The notes below the pieces were generated by a model. The model was not told where the DNA came from, did not search any database, and worked only from the letters and a program-made list of their open reading frames with translations. Below are positions 25,969 to 35,544 of a stretch of DNA of 64,000 nt, piece by piece; within the stretch, counting starts at the first letter, position 1, and each line of letters starts with the position of its first letter. The translations under genes were made by a program, and so were the position numbers. Origin of the DNA: Desulfurivibrio sp044068625 (GTDB lineage Bacteria; Desulfobacterota; Desulfobulbia; Desulfobulbales; Desulfurivibrionaceae); the NCBI RefSeq assembly GCF_044068625.1, contig NZ_JBIPKH010000015.1, forward strand, positions 1 through 64,000. The letters run 5' to 3'.

Positions 25969-28900
25969 TTATGGCAAAAGGTTGCGGTAGATCTCCCGCC
26001 ACCACTCCCGCCCGGTCCGGTAATCGGAAAAGGGCAGTTCCGGTTGCTCCAGGCTGATAATGGCGCCGGTACTGGTCTGGAGGAAGGCCTTGGCCCCGGT
26101 GTCGGTACCGACGTGGAGACTGGGGCTGACCGCCAGACCGGGGCCGATCCGTTGCTGGTATTCAACCTCTTCCCCCGCCACCAGTTCCCGCTTGAAGATC
26201 GGGCGGTGCCAGGCGGTGCCGGTTTGGAAATAGAGGGCGTAGAGGTCGGAGCTTCCCTCGGCGGCGCAGATATCCAGGCTGGGAAGATAAGCGGAATAGG
26301 TCAGCAGACCGCCCAGCAGGGTGGCCTGCCCCAGGTTGCGTTCGCCGGCCCGGTGGAATTTCCGGTACCAGCCGTCGGTGCCCCGGTCGGCGGGGTCGTC
26401 GGCGGCGCAGCCCTGGCCGGCGATATAATCCCGCAGCTCGCTGAAAACCGTTACCCCGGTGGGCAGACAGTTATCGATCCCGTCCAGGCATTGAAGTTCG
26501 GCCAGGTCAGCCCGCTGATCCGCCAGCACCCGGATCTGGTCAACCTGCAGCAGCCCCCGTTGGCCGGGATCGACGCTGATGCCGGGATCTTTGTTTTCCA
26601 CCGTTGCCCAGCTGAAATCGTTGTCGTTGCAGTCCCAGGGTTCCTTGATTCCGTAATAGGTGTAGAGGTCATAGTCATTGTAATCATTGCGGTTGTACAG
26701 GCGGCCGGTACCGAAGTAGACCCAGTAGTTGCGGTAATCCCAGGAGATGGCCGGGGCGGCGGTAACCGGTTGGCCGACGTCGATCAGGGGCAGTGGATTA
26801 TCCAGCCCCTTGCCTGCCAGTAAGCCTGGCCACTCGTGGGGCAGGGAGGGTTCCTGTGCGCCGGTGACTCCCTTTTTGTCGGTGACCAGCCGGTAAACCT
26901 TGCCCCCCCAATTGTCAAAGTCGCCGCTGACCGTGCCGAAGTAGACGACGTTGGCCAGGTAATTGAGCCCGAAATCGACGGTGACCAGGTCGGAGACAAA
27001 GGAATCATCATGGCCGGTCAGGGTGAAGCTGCCGATCTGGGGGGCCGGGTCAGGCAATGGCGGGGTCGTGGGAATTCGGAAGGCGATCCCGTCGTTGACC
27101 AGCGCCTTGAGGTCGACAACCGCCACTCGACCTTCCTGGTTGCTTTGTCCCTTGAGGGTGGTGGGGCCGCTGCCGATGACCAGGTACCATTCGGAGGTGG
27201 TATTGGTATTGTCCCCCTTAACCACCATGGGCACCATGGTGGGCACCGAGGTGCTGAAGCCCATCTCCGCCTCGCTGCCGGTGTAGGTCATCTCCCCCAG
27301 CAGCCTGGGGGGCTCTTCCGGATTGGTGATATCCAGAACGAAGTAGGCCGAAGCGAAAGTTTTACCGTTGAGGTTGACCTTTTCGCCGCCGAAGCGCATG
27401 CCGCCCACCAGGATGGTGCCCCAGCCTTCGGGGTAGTTGGGGTCGGTGGGATCGAAAATTTGTACATCGAAAATCCGGGGCACCAGGTCCACGTAATACT
27501 TGTGGCCATACTCCTCTTCGGTCAGGCACTTGAGGTGGGGCCAGAGGTTGTACGGCACATAGGCCCAGAGTTCGGCGCCCAGGGGCAGGGCGAAATCATC
27601 TTCATCCTCTTCGCAGTTGGGCGTCAGGCAGAACCGGTTCTGGTCGCCGTTGAAGAAGCCGCCGTTGACCGCGTGCAGCATGCCGTCATTACCCCCGAAA
27701 TAGACCATGTGGCGGCGGTTGTTGTACTGGCGGGCAAAACCGGCGTAGGTGGAGTCGCGATACAGCATGTGGAAACCCTCCATGGGTCGGGAAACCACGG
27801 TGGGAGTTGAATGAACCACGTCTCCCAGCCGCCAGGTTTTGCCGTCATGGAGGCGGCGGCGCAAACCGCTCTGGTCCAGCCCCCTGATCCAGTTAATCAC
27901 CTCCGTGGCCTCGGTTTCGCTGCTTACCCCCAGGTCCTGGTAGACGGTCGCCCCCTTGCCGGTGATCGTGCTCGCCTCGAAGGCGAGAACTTCACTGTCG
28001 TGAACGATGCCGTCGCCGGCGGAGTCGTGCCAGGTGAAGATGTAACGTTTGGCCGGGTAGGTGGCGCTTTCGTTCAAATATTGGGCTTCCGGACGATTGG
28101 TGGTGACGGCGCCGTCGGTGATGCTTTCCAGCCACTCCTTGGCGCTCCAGAGATAGCTGACCTCGGCAATGTCCTCAACCATTCCGGGGGTGCCGTCGGG
28201 GCCGATACAGGCGCCATCCTTGACGATTCCGTAGCAGGCCCGGGATGTTTCGGTGCCGGGATCGTAAAAAACGGTGATCTGGCGATCGCAAGAGCCCGCC
28301 GGTTCGCCGAGATTATCACAGGGGGGATCAAGCTTGCGATTGCCGTTGGTGTCCTCGAACAGCCGTCCGTGGGCGTCAACCAGCAGGGATTGGACCTCAC
28401 CGACCCAGGTGACTTTGTTGCTGGGGTCGGCGGAATCATATTTTTCCGGCCAGAAGATGGCCTGGTAAACCGCGCCTTCACCGGAGCGGGTGGCGGAAAT
28501 AACCGAGGCCGCCGAACCCGCTGCCGCTCCGGCTCGGATACTGAGAAAGGCCGCCCGCAGGGCGCCTTCCAGTTCGTTGAGGTTTTCGGCCCGGAAGAGG
28601 GTGGTGCCGCCGCTTTGGGCGGTATCTTCCAGCAGGACGTTGGGGTTGCATTTGTCCGTACCTTCGTCGCGGAATTTGCCCGCCGCCACCACGTAGGTGT
28701 TGATGGGCCGGCGTTTATCCGGCCCTGCCCCGTCGGCCATCTCGGCGGGTGTGGCATAGGCGGGATCGACCAGCAGCGGATCGGCGGAGAGGCCGTAAAG
28801 GCCGTATCTGGCCAGATCGTCCAGGTAGGTGCTGCCGTCCAGGGCCCCACAGAGACCGCTGCCCAAGTTGTAGCTGAGGGATTCGGCAAAACTGATCACA

Positions 28901-30816
28901 TCCGGATTCTGGTCGGCGGTGGGGGCCCCGTCGGTGATCAACAGGATATTGTTCCGTTGGCACCAGGCAAGGATGGGATCTTCGGCGGTGCTGAAATCGC
29001 CGGGAGCCAGCCGCATCGATCCGTCCTGGAGATAGTAGCCGATGGCGTTATACATCGATTCGGCCAGCGGGGTCCAGGTGTCGGCGACAATGGCGTTGAT
29101 GGCGTCCACCAGATCATCAGTGTGGGTTGCCCCCTTGCCGAGGGGGGTGATCACCCGGCCACCGTCGAGAATGCCGGGGTCATCACACTGGTAGGTAACA
29201 TAGGGATCGGCCTGCTCACATTCGCTTTTGGCCCCATCGCGGTTGAAGGTCATGGCTCCGATTCGCAGGTCGGCGGCAAACTCCTGGAGCAGGCCGCTTG
29301 GTACTTCGCTTTGGGCGATTTTGGCGGCCATCACCAGTAATGGCTCACCCATCTGCTCCAGCACCCCGGCGTCCACCATCATGGCCGGCAGGTTCCAGAA
29401 CTCGTCGGTGGCATCACCGGGGCCGGTCACCTGATCGCTGGGATCGACCACCTCCGGGATGTTCATCAGGTTACAGAAATCAAGCAAGCCCTGTTGGACG
29501 CACTGATCCCCCAGCCAGCCGACAAAGCCCAGGTCGAAGCCGCCGGTACAATCCAGAATTCGCTCCCACTCCTTATTGCAACTGTCCTGGGGGACATTAT
29601 AGTTGCCGCCGCACTGGTAGACATAGCCGTCATTGACGCCGTCATTGTTGCTGCACCTGGGGTTGGCGCCCGATACCGGTTCATCGGTGCATTGCCGGTA
29701 AACACAGACTAAAGGGGTCTCTTCACTGTCGCCGGTACTCCAGCAGCGCCCCACATAGCCGCGCACCGAAAGGAGGGCCGTCGGCGGCTCACGGTAATCG
29801 CCAAAGCAGAGATAGCCACTGTGGTCGGTGGTTATCTCCCAGGGTGACATGGGAGTTTTCTCGTAAATGCTTTCGCAGTCGTTCTTGATCCGGTTGATGG
29901 AGCCGGTGGAGGTTTGCAGCCACTGGTCCAGTCCTTGTTTGGTGATATACCAGCAATCCTGCACCGAGTGGTTGAAGGTGGAGCGGGCGGCCCTTTCCGG
30001 GTCGTCGCCGCCGCCACCCGGGGTGTAACCCATGCATTCATCGATATAGCCCTTAATCGTTCCCAGTTTGGGGTCATCAGAGCGCATCTCATCAATGGCC
30101 AGCTGGCAGGCTTCGTGGTCGTAGCCGTCGGAGGTCACCGGAAAAATTTCGATCCGGGTGGCGGTGCCGGCTGCATCCATCTGTTCGGTGGGGGTGGGAG
30201 GCCGAACCGCCAGGGTCAGGAAACCGCCGGTGGTAAAGCTGGTTTTGCGGACAAAACGGCGCTCCAGGCAGCCCCGGGACTCCATCTGCAGGGTGGAGTC
30301 GATGCTGACATATTTGCCGCCGGTGAGAATCTGTTTTTCGATATCCAGCTTGGAGACGGCGGCCCAGTTGAGGAATTTGCCCTTGGTCACCAGGGCGTCG
30401 AAAACTCCGCCGGTTTCCTTCAGGCAGATATGGTTTGCCCCGGTAACGGTGGTTTTACGGTGAGTGGCGGTGCCGCAGATGGTGGTTGCCTCAAGGTCGC
30501 TTTTGCCGACGAATTTGCCCCCTTCGTAGGCGTACCAGTCCTCTTCCTCGAAATAACCGGCGTAGCTGGCCGCGGGGTCGTAGCTGTCGTCATAGCAGAG
30601 GCTGGCGTCTTCAATGTAGGCCAGATCATACATACTGGCCGAGTTGTCGATGATCAGCAGCATGTTGGGGTCCACCCCCGGGGTGAGGAAGGGGGGCACC
30701 TTGTCGGGGTTGGTGCTGTCGCAGTAGCCAGCCGCCGCCAGGCTGGGCAGCAGGCCAAACAGGGTCAGAATAAAAATGGCACAAGCCGTCTTTATGGTCC
30801 GTTGCCTGGAGATCAT
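25969..30816 (-). CDS. pilY1: PilY1-like pilus tip/adhesin protein
   Basis: 1615 residues with a signal peptide (TACAIFILTLFGLLPSLAAA). A von Willebrand A-type module follows, with the metal site IIDNSAS near residue 55 and a later ITDGAPTAD near 627. The C-terminal third (about 1030-1500) is the PilC/PilY1 beta-propeller, marked by FGGNDGMLHAVNGG. An EF-hand-like loop DTNGNRKLD occurs near 835. An unusually Cys-rich segment lies at about 230-450. PilY1 proteins sit at the pilus tip and regulate extension, adhesion and surface sensing. AGAGAGGG precedes the ATG. It is downstream of pilX, pilV, pilW and fimT in the same direction. Confidence 0.88.
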   Translation of the reverse strand: MISRQRTIKTACAIFILTLFGLLPSLAAAGYCDSTNPDKVPPFLTPGVDPNMLLIIDNSASMYDLAYIEDASLCYDDSYDPAASYAGYFEEEDWYAYEGGKFVGKSDLEATTICGTATHRKTTVTGANHICLKETGGVFDALVTKGKFLNWAAVSKLDIEKQILTGGKYVSIDSTLQMESRGCLERRFVRKTSFTTGGFLTLAVRPPTPTEQMDAAGTATRIEIFPVTSDGYDHEACQLAIDEMRSDDPKLGTIKGYIDECMGYTPGGGGDDPERAARSTFNHSVQDCWYITKQGLDQWLQTSTGSINRIKNDCESIYEKTPMSPWEITTDHSGYLCFGDYREPPTALLSVRGYVGRCWSTGDSEETPLVCVYRQCTDEPVSGANPRCSNNDGVNDGYVYQCGGNYNVPQDSCNKEWERILDCTGGFDLGFVGWLGDQCVQQGLLDFCNLMNIPEVVDPSDQVTGPGDATDEFWNLPAMMVDAGVLEQMGEPLLVMAAKIAQSEVPSGLLQEFAADLRIGAMTFNRDGAKSECEQADPYVTYQCDDPGILDGGRVITPLGKGATHTDDLVDAINAIVADTWTPLAESMYNAIGYYLQDGSMRLAPGDFSTAEDPILAWCQRNNILLITDGAPTADQNPDVISFAESLSYNLGSGLCGALDGSTYLDDLARYGLYGLSADPLLVDPAYATPAEMADGAGPDKRRPINTYVVAAGKFRDEGTDKCNPNVLLEDTAQSGGTTLFRAENLNELEGALRAAFLSIRAGAAAGSAASVISATRSGEGAVYQAIFWPEKYDSADPSNKVTWVGEVQSLLVDAHGRLFEDTNGNRKLDPPCDNLGEPAGSCDRQITVFYDPGTETSRACYGIVKDGACIGPDGTPGMVEDIAEVSYLWSAKEWLESITDGAVTTNRPEAQYLNESATYPAKRYIFTWHDSAGDGIVHDSEVLAFEASTITGKGATVYQDLGVSSETEATEVINWIRGLDQSGLRRRLHDGKTWRLGDVVHSTPTVVSRPMEGFHMLYRDSTYAGFARQYNNRRHMVYFGGNDGMLHAVNGGFFNGDQNRFCLTPNCEEDEDDFALPLGAELWAYVPYNLWPHLKCLTEEEYGHKYYVDLVPRIFDVQIFDPTDPNYPEGWGTILVGGMRFGGEKVNLNGKTFASAYFVLDITNPEEPPRLLGEMTYTGSEAEMGFSTSVPTMVPMVVKGDNTNTTSEWYLVIGSGPTTLKGQSNQEGRVAVVDLKALVNDGIAFRIPTTPPLPDPAPQIGSFTLTGHDDSFVSDLVTVDFGLNYLANVVYFGTVSGDFDNWGGKVYRLVTDKKGVTGAQEPSLPHEWPGLLAGKGLDNPLPLIDVGQPVTAAPAISWDYRNYWVYFGTGRLYNRNDYNDYDLYTYYGIKEPWDCNDNDFSWATVENKDPGISVDPGQRGLLQVDQIRVLADQRADLAELQCLDGIDNCLPTGVTVFSELRDYIAGQGCAADDPADRGTDGWYRKFHRAGERNLGQATLLGGLLTYSAYLPSLDICAAEGSSDLYALYFQTGTAWHRPIFKRELVAGEEVEYQQRIGPGLAVSPSLHVGTDTGAKAFLQTSTGAIISLEQPELPFSDYRTGREWWREIYRNLLP

Positions 30817-30876
30817 CTTTTTACCCTCTCTCTTTTGGGTATGGTTTGCCGAGTATGGTATGGCCTGGCAGGCCCT

Positions 30877-31629
30877 TTAAAGCTGGGCATCCCGGCAGTT
30901 GCCTTCCTGGCCGATGGAGTGCCGCCATCTTACCTCCAGCAGTTTTACGGCGTTCCGTGCTCCCCGCTGCTGAACGTAGAGGTCGTAAACCAGGGCGGCC
31001 CCGCCGCCGGCGGCCACCCCCTTGCCCACCCCGGCGTAGCCCGCCGCCATCTGCATGGCCCCGCCCACCGCCAGCCTGGTTTCCCCTCCCAGCATGACGC
31101 TGGTGCCCCGCCGGGGGTCGTCCCAGGGGTCACCCGGGAGCAGATCCGCCATCACGAAGTCGGCCGAGTCAGCCCAGCCGGCCCAGTCGATCCAGTCGGT
31201 CGGCTCCCATTGCTCGGGGTCGGTATCGAGAAAGTTCCGCACCCAGCCCCACCCCACCGCTGGGGGAGGCGGGTTGCTCCAGCCTGGATTGGGCGACACC
31301 GCTTGGTTCTCCCAAAAACCCCGGGCGTCGTCGAAAACCCGGATCGGGCCGATCAAGCGGTCGCCGGGGCCGGAGAAGCCGGCGCAGGCGATATTCTCTT
31401 CCAGGAGCAGGGTGGCCATCTCCAGGCCGGCATCGGCCTGGGTGAAGGCTTCGGCGTGGGCCCGCTCGGTGCCCGCGATCTGCATTTCCAGATTGGTCGA
31501 GGTGGTGGCGGAGATCCCGATCAGCACCAGGATCAGCATGATCAGCAGGGCCCCCACCAGCACGAACCCCTCTTCGGTGTTGCCGCGGCGTGGGCTGAGG
31601 TCGCCCGTTTTTTGGCAAGTTGTTTTCAT
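30877..31629 (-). CDS. pilX: PilX-like minor pilin
   Basis: 250 residues. One N-terminal hydrophobic helix (FVLVGALLIMLILVLIGISA) follows a basic leader ending in EEG. The segment TSTNLEMQIAGTERAHAEAF is the typical PilX_N motif. The Glu at position 5 of the mature helix seen in major pilins is absent. The remainder is Trp/Pro-rich and poorly conserved. Minor pilins of this class prime pilus assembly together with PilV, PilW, FimT/FimU and PilY1, all encoded next to it. It begins 6 bp after pilV. Confidence 0.85.
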   Translation of the reverse strand: MKTTCQKTGDLSPRRGNTEEGFVLVGALLIMLILVLIGISATTSTNLEMQIAGTERAHAEAFTQADAGLEMATLLLEENIACAGFSGPGDRLIGPIRVFDDARGFWENQAVSPNPGWSNPPPPAVGWGWVRNFLDTDPEQWEPTDWIDWAGWADSADFVMADLLPGDPWDDPRRGTSVMLGGETRLAVGGAMQMAAGYAGVGKGVAAGGGAALVYDLYVQQRGARNAVKLLEVRWRHSIGQEGNCRDAQL

Positions 31630-31635
31630 GGCGAC

Positions 31636-32148
31636 CTAAAACGGTTTCATGATGATAAAGTCCATGACGAAGTCCGTTCGTCTGGCGATGGTGGTTGCAA
31701 GATCGTCGCGCAGGACCGTTACCCGGATGGTCTTGCTGTCGGGCAGCGGGTAATCCTCCACCACGTTCCAGAAAATCGTGAAATCGACCGGTTGCTGGTC
31801 CGGTTGATGGGCCGCGGCCAGCAGCTCCGCCAGGGCGTTGGGCGTATCACCCAGCTTGGCGGTTTCGGCCGCGGCCAGATCGGCGATGTCGGAGTTCGCC
31901 TCCAGCCATGGGTGGTCGTTATAGGGGATCTGGTTGGGTATTTTTTGCGCGTTGATCAGGGCCAGCTCTTCAATGGTTGCTTCGGCCAGAGCGGCGGCGG
32001 CGCTGATCCGGTTGGCCAGGTGATTGCCCCCCAGAGCCGAGATCTGCATGGAGGCCGCGGCCAGGATCCCAACCGAGAGCAGAACCAGGGCGATCATGAT
32101 TTCAATCAAGGTGAAGCCTTGTTGGGCGCGGTTGGTCTTCATGGTCAT
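31636..32148 (-). CDS. pilV: PilV-like minor pilin
   Basis: 170 residues with a short leader cut at G|FTLIEIMIALVLLSVGILA, giving a Glu at position 5 of the mature protein and a long N-terminal helix. The following LAAASMQISAL segment is typical of PilV. ATG at 32148 overlaps the pilW stop by one base (TGATG); an alternative ATG lies at 32142. It forms part of the initiating minor-pilin complex. Confidence 0.87.
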   Translation of the reverse strand: MTMKTNRAQQGFTLIEIMIALVLLSVGILAAASMQISALGGNHLANRISAAAALAEATIEELALINAQKIPNQIPYNDHPWLEANSDIADLAAAETAKLGDTPNALAELLAAAHQPDQQPVDFTIFWNVVEDYPLPDSKTIRVTVLRDDLATTIARRTDFVMDFIIMKPF

Positions 32149-32849
32149 CACAGTCCCAGGTTGCGGAACATTACGGTCTGGATCAGCAGGCGGCGCCGGA
32201 AGCCGTCGTCGAAGGGGCCCCAAAAGAATTCATCCTCATCCATGGTTGGATTGGAAGCCGGGAAATAGCGTAAGTTGTCGGTATGGCTTCGGTCCTCGTT
32301 GGCGGCCCGGGCCAGCATGGAGATCGTCACCCCGCGGATGTTGCCGAAGTCGGCGGGGTCGGGATTCAATACCGTGGTCCCGTCGGCCAGCAGATAGAGA
32401 AATTCCAGCGCCACAATGTTGTCCGCCACCGGTTGAGGGACAACACCGTTACCGGTTGTCCGGCCCAGGGAGGGCGGGTTGACGTTTAACTGGTAACTGA
32501 TCCTTTCGGAGGGATCGTTTTCGAAGGTATCGGTCGGGGAGATATAGGTGCCGCCACTGGCATCAAGATCCCGGGTAAATCTTAACTGATTCTCGTCAGC
32601 ATCAACGATGCCGGCCCCGGACTCCCCGGTGGGGTCAAAACCGGCGCTGCGGATTTCCCGGGACAGCATATCCATGGCTACCCGGAGATTCTGCTGCATC
32701 TCCACCACCTGATCCTGGGCCAGGTAGGTGTTGTGCTGGACCCGGAAGGTGGTCATCACCGCGGCCATCACCACCCCGCCGATCAGCAGGGCGATCATCA
32801 CTTCCACCAGGGTGAAGCCTTGTTGTTCCGGCCGGCTTGCGGAGTTCAT
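32148..32849 (-). CDS. pilW: PilW-like minor pilin
   Basis: 233 residues from ATG 32849, with the class III signal peptide cut at QQG|FTLVEVMIALLIGGVVMAAV. The stretch VEMQQNLRVAMDMLSREIRSAGFD is the family signature for PilW-like proteins. The remainder is a globular beta domain ending in TVMFRNLGL. No strong ribosome site is seen before the chosen ATG, so coupling to fimT, which ends 13 bases upstream, is likely. Confidence 0.87.
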   Translation of the reverse strand: MNSASRPEQQGFTLVEVMIALLIGGVVMAAVMTTFRVQHNTYLAQDQVVEMQQNLRVAMDMLSREIRSAGFDPTGESGAGIVDADENQLRFTRDLDASGGTYISPTDTFENDPSERISYQLNVNPPSLGRTTGNGVVPQPVADNIVALEFLYLLADGTTVLNPDPADFGNIRGVTISMLARAANEDRSHTDNLRYFPASNPTMDEDEFFWGPFDDGFRRRLLIQTVMFRNLGL

Positions 32850-32862
32850 GAGATTGTCTTCA

Positions 32863-33387
32863 TTAAGGTAAGTCTTCCAGTCTGACGCCGCCGGCACTTA
32901 ATAGAGTCAGCTCGTAACCCCTGGAGCCGTCCGAGGTGCGCAGGACAATTGACCTGTTGTTGACGGTGCCCGCGGGCAGGCCGCGCTCATTATAACCGGC
33001 GCGGTTGTCGGTGAAAGGAGTGTCCGTCGCGGCCAGCACGGTTTGCGGTCGCAGGGGCCAGTTGATCAGCTCTTCATCGATGGCCGGGTCGTAAACGTTG
33101 TCGTTGTCCATATCAACAAAGATGCGGTAGGAGCCGGTCGGGCCTTCGCCGAGGGTGAACTGAATCAGCACGGTGCGGTTGCGTTTCACCGCCTCCAGCC
33201 GGGCCTTTTTGAAATTACTGACCAGTTCGCGGGCCTCGGCCCGGAGACGGTAGGTGGGCAGGGAGCCGATCACCTGGGGGATGGCCGCGGCCCCCAGGAT
33301 TCCCAGGATGGCCAACACCACCACCAACTCCACCAGGGTGAATCCCTTGGCGCCCAACATCCTTTTATGAAACCGCCAAATTAGCAT
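32863..33387 (-). CDS. fimT: GspH/FimT-type minor pilin
   Basis: 174 residues if started at 33387; a shorter version from ATG 33360 gives a six-residue leader before G|FTLVELVVVLAILGILGAAA. The prepilin motif with Glu-5 and the FKKARLEAVKRN segment are typical of the FimT/GspH family. The C-terminal half ends in the beta-rich GYELTLLSAGGV. It is the first gene of the minor-pilin run (fimT, pilW, pilV, pilX, pilY1, pilB). Which start is used is unclear because neither has a good ribosome site. Confidence 0.85.
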   Translation of the reverse strand: MLIWRFHKRMLGAKGFTLVELVVVLAILGILGAAAIPQVIGSLPTYRLRAEARELVSNFKKARLEAVKRNRTVLIQFTLGEGPTGSYRIFVDMDNDNVYDPAIDEELINWPLRPQTVLAATDTPFTDNRAGYNERGLPAGTVNNRSIVLRTSDGSRGYELTLLSAGGVRLEDLP

Positions 33388-33407
33388 TTTTGTTTTGTTT
33401 CGTCCCG

Positions 33408-34064
33408 TTATGACTGTTGTGCGGACAGGTTCAGCAGGCTTTCGGTCATCGTCTTGTAGTCACGATGCAACTCTTGCGCGAAGCCTGGATCGACCACCGG
33501 CAGCAATTCCACCAACTCCAAAGGGAAGCTTTGCAGCCGGTAACGTAATGTTTCCTGGTCAAAGGCGCATTTCCGGTCGACGGCAGCCATGATTTCCGGC
33601 CAGTCCGCCTCGGGAAGACGAAAAATCGTATAAAGGTCGAAAACATCTTTGGGGTCATCCCGCCCCAATAGCGCGCATACTTTATTGGCTCCGATGTTAA
33701 CGATATTATCCAGAGCCAGACCGGCCGGGGTGCGGAGAGTGCCGCCGACCCGGTAAACCCGGTCGTTTACCAGGTCCAGCTTGAGGATTCCGGCGATCAT
33801 CAGCCGGACAAAATCGCGGGAATCCACCACGATCTCCGGCGAAAGCGCGGCTTGTTCCAGGGCCTGTCTTACTATTTTGACCTCTTCCCTGAACAGGTTC
33901 GGGTCGTTGTTGAAAAGATCGATGTCGTCGGAATATCTTTTTTCCAGATAAAACCGGTGCAGACAGGTTCCGCCCGTCAAGTAGAAGCCGGTGGGCATGC
34001 CGGAAACAGCGGCAAAAACCTTGTCCTGCAAAAGGTATAGTTCCTTGTAGTCTATCGTTGCCAT
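33408..34064 (-). CDS. AbiEii/AbiGii-type nucleotidyltransferase toxin
   Basis: 218 residues of the AbiEii nucleotidyltransferase family (DNA polymerase beta fold). The nucleotide-binding motif is visible as YLTGGTCLHRF then YSDDIDLF at residues 28-51, with a further DVFDLYTIF segment near 140. Family members act as toxins in abortive-infection type IV toxin-antitoxin systems by modifying tRNA or other targets. GGAG lies five bases before the ATG, which overlaps the upstream partner gene by 13 bases. The catalytic residues appear intact. Confidence 0.82.
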   Translation of the reverse strand: MATIDYKELYLLQDKVFAAVSGMPTGFYLTGGTCLHRFYLEKRYSDDIDLFNNDPNLFREEVKIVRQALEQAALSPEIVVDSRDFVRLMIAGILKLDLVNDRVYRVGGTLRTPAGLALDNIVNIGANKVCALLGRDDPKDVFDLYTIFRLPEADWPEIMAAVDRKCAFDQETLRYRLQSFPLELVELLPVVDPGFAQELHRDYKTMTESLLNLSAQQS

Positions 34065-34384
34065 TGCAGCTCCGGCACCAGATCATAGCGGCCGGTCAGG
34101 TTGGCGGCCACCAACCGGATCCGTTTTTTGCCGCCGGACATCTTCAGGTACCGCTCCAGCATGGGGTGGAGCTTTTCCGGCGGGAACAGAACGGGCAAAT
34201 GCCGGGAAGGTCGGCGGCTATTTTCGATGATTTTGGAGAAAATAAAACGCTCAAAGCCGGGGTCGTTCCGTTCCAGCCGGGCCAGGATCTCTTCGGGGGT
34301 GAGCAGATAGTCGCCCCAGAAGCATTCGGCCATGACCTCCCGGGCACTGGCTTGCCGCGCTTCCTGGTTTTTCCGATCATCCAT
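34052..34384 (-). CDS. probable antitoxin partner of AbiEii-like toxin
   Basis: 110 residues, highly charged, with no strongly recognised family. It overlaps the nucleotidyltransferase gene by 13 bases and precedes it, the usual position of the antitoxin. It begins MDDRKNQEARQASAREVMAE and contains the helix TPEEILARLERNDPGFERFI. GAGGG lies nine bases before the ATG. It lacks the winged helix seen in AbiEi, so it may represent another partner family. The antitoxin role is inferred from position only. Confidence 0.6.
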   Translation of the reverse strand: MDDRKNQEARQASAREVMAECFWGDYLLTPEEILARLERNDPGFERFIFSKIIENSRRPSRHLPVLFPPEKLHPMLERYLKMSGGKKRIRLVAANLTGRYDLVPELQWQR

Positions 34385-34939
34385 GGCAAATGGCCCTCGT
34401 AACTGGTAACACGGGGTTGGACCTGAAACAAGCAGTCACGGGTTGCAAGCGCAAATCCCGGGCCAAGCCCCGGCGTGTTTTTGGTTGTCCGCAGCCCCGC
34501 CCAACTTTAAAGCAGGTGCAAAATCCGTACCTGGCCAGTGGTCGCCGCCATCCGGGTGGCCTGTGGGCCGGAAAGTCACCGGGCAAGGGGCGTTCCCGCC
34601 TAATATACCATGGCAGGCTGCCGTTGGGAGCATCTTAATTCTCCTGGTTGCCCTTTGAGCAGGTAAAGTGCTGATCCTGCTTCTTTTGCGCGAGATCATG
34701 GCTGGCAGCCGCCCTGCGGCGGTGACGGAAAAGGGCAAGCGGGGTGACCTTTTTGGGCAGCAGTCTTTTGCTGTTCCTGAGCGGGCTGGTGGTGACTTAA
34801 GGGGCGCCGGGCGATGGCCGGGCCCGCATTGGTGGACGAAGCGGTTTGCTTCAAAGCTCGCGCTTGCCTTTGGTGCCGGTGCCGTTGGTGATTAAGATCC
34901 GGGAAAACGGCGCTCCGGCAGGCTTTGGTCGAAACTGAG
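34385..34939. other. 555-bp non-coding stretch
   Basis: Between the AbiE-like pair and the comEA-like gene I see no convincing gene on either strand. The open frames here have no ribosome sites and no recognisable protein sequence. Several GC-rich short repeats occur. I looked for riboswitch cores and did not find one. Confidence 0.5.
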
Positions 34940-35200
34940 TTACTGGTCCGCTACGGAGAGGTCGTTGCGCAGGCCGTCCAGGGTTTTAGCGCCGATTCCC
35001 TTGACCTTGGCCAGGTCGTCAACGCTGTTGAAGGGGCCGTTGGCGGTGCGGTATTCGATGATCGCCGCCGCCTTGGCCGGGCCGATGCCGGGCAGGGCCT
35101 GGAGCTGTTCCTGGCCGGCGGTATTGATATTCAAAGCCGCCCAGGCGGTAACCGCGGAGAACAACAGGATGGTCAGGGTAAGCAGTAGGGTTTTGAGCAT
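34940..35200 (-). CDS. ComEA-like helix-hairpin-helix protein
   Basis: 86 residues with a signal peptide or single membrane anchor (LLLTLTILLFSAVTAWAA), then NINTAGQEQLQALPGIGPAKAAAI and a second hairpin (VKGIGAKTLDGL). This is the ComEA/helix-hairpin-helix layout that binds double-stranded DNA. In competent bacteria ComEA takes up DNA in the periplasm with type IV pili, and several pilus genes lie nearby, so a DNA-uptake role is plausible. AAGGAGG lies just before the ATG. Confidence 0.85.
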   Translation of the reverse strand: MLKTLLLTLTILLFSAVTAWAALNINTAGQEQLQALPGIGPAKAAAIIEYRTANGPFNSVDDLAKVKGIGAKTLDGLRNDLSVADQ

Positions 35201-35362
35201 CTTTTCCTCCTTGTTTTACGGTGTAATGGTATAAATTTAACGACGTGATCACGCCGTATTCCCGGCTACCGATTGTTGCCGTAATGGCCTTACTTAAAGA
35301 TGCTTCGACGATCTTAGCCGGAGTCAGGTTTTAACGTCAATATTTTTCTCGGCAACCCTTGG

Positions 35363-35400
35363 TGACAAAAAAAGGCAGTCGGTGTTGCCCTTTTTTGTCA
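35363..35400. terminator. bidirectional hairpin terminator
   Basis: TGACAAAAAAAGGCA pairs with TGCCCTTTTTTGTCA with one mismatch around an eight-base loop, so A/T tracts lie within both arms. It lies between the promoter side of the comEA-like gene and the pilin promoter and can stop transcription from either side. Confidence 0.6.
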
Positions 35401-35497
35401 GTCCGGGAGGGCGGTGGTTGGCGCATCGGGGGCGGGGGATAACGCTTTCTGGGCTTATTGTCTTGTAATCAAAGTAAAAAAATAAAAAACCGGTGGT

Positions 35498-35514
35498 TTG
35501 GCACGGCCCGTGCT
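35498..35514 (+). promoter_or_regulatory. sigma-54 promoter of the pilin gene
   Basis: TTGGCACGGCCCGTGCT has the -24 GG (35500-35501) and -12 GC (35512-35513) exactly ten bases apart, matching the RpoN consensus TGGCACG-N4-TTGC with one mismatch in the second half. Transcription would start near 35525, about 140 bases before the pilin ATG. Major pilins are often RpoN/PilR dependent; no pilR gene is present in this window. Confidence 0.72.
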
Positions 35515-35544
35515 TAAGCGGGTGTGCACAGCATCTAGCCCTTT

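Noticed and set aside
34385..34939. Possible riboswitch (GTGCAAAATCCG segment)
   Set aside because: No B12 box or other matching core, and the segment is not positioned upstream of a matching gene.
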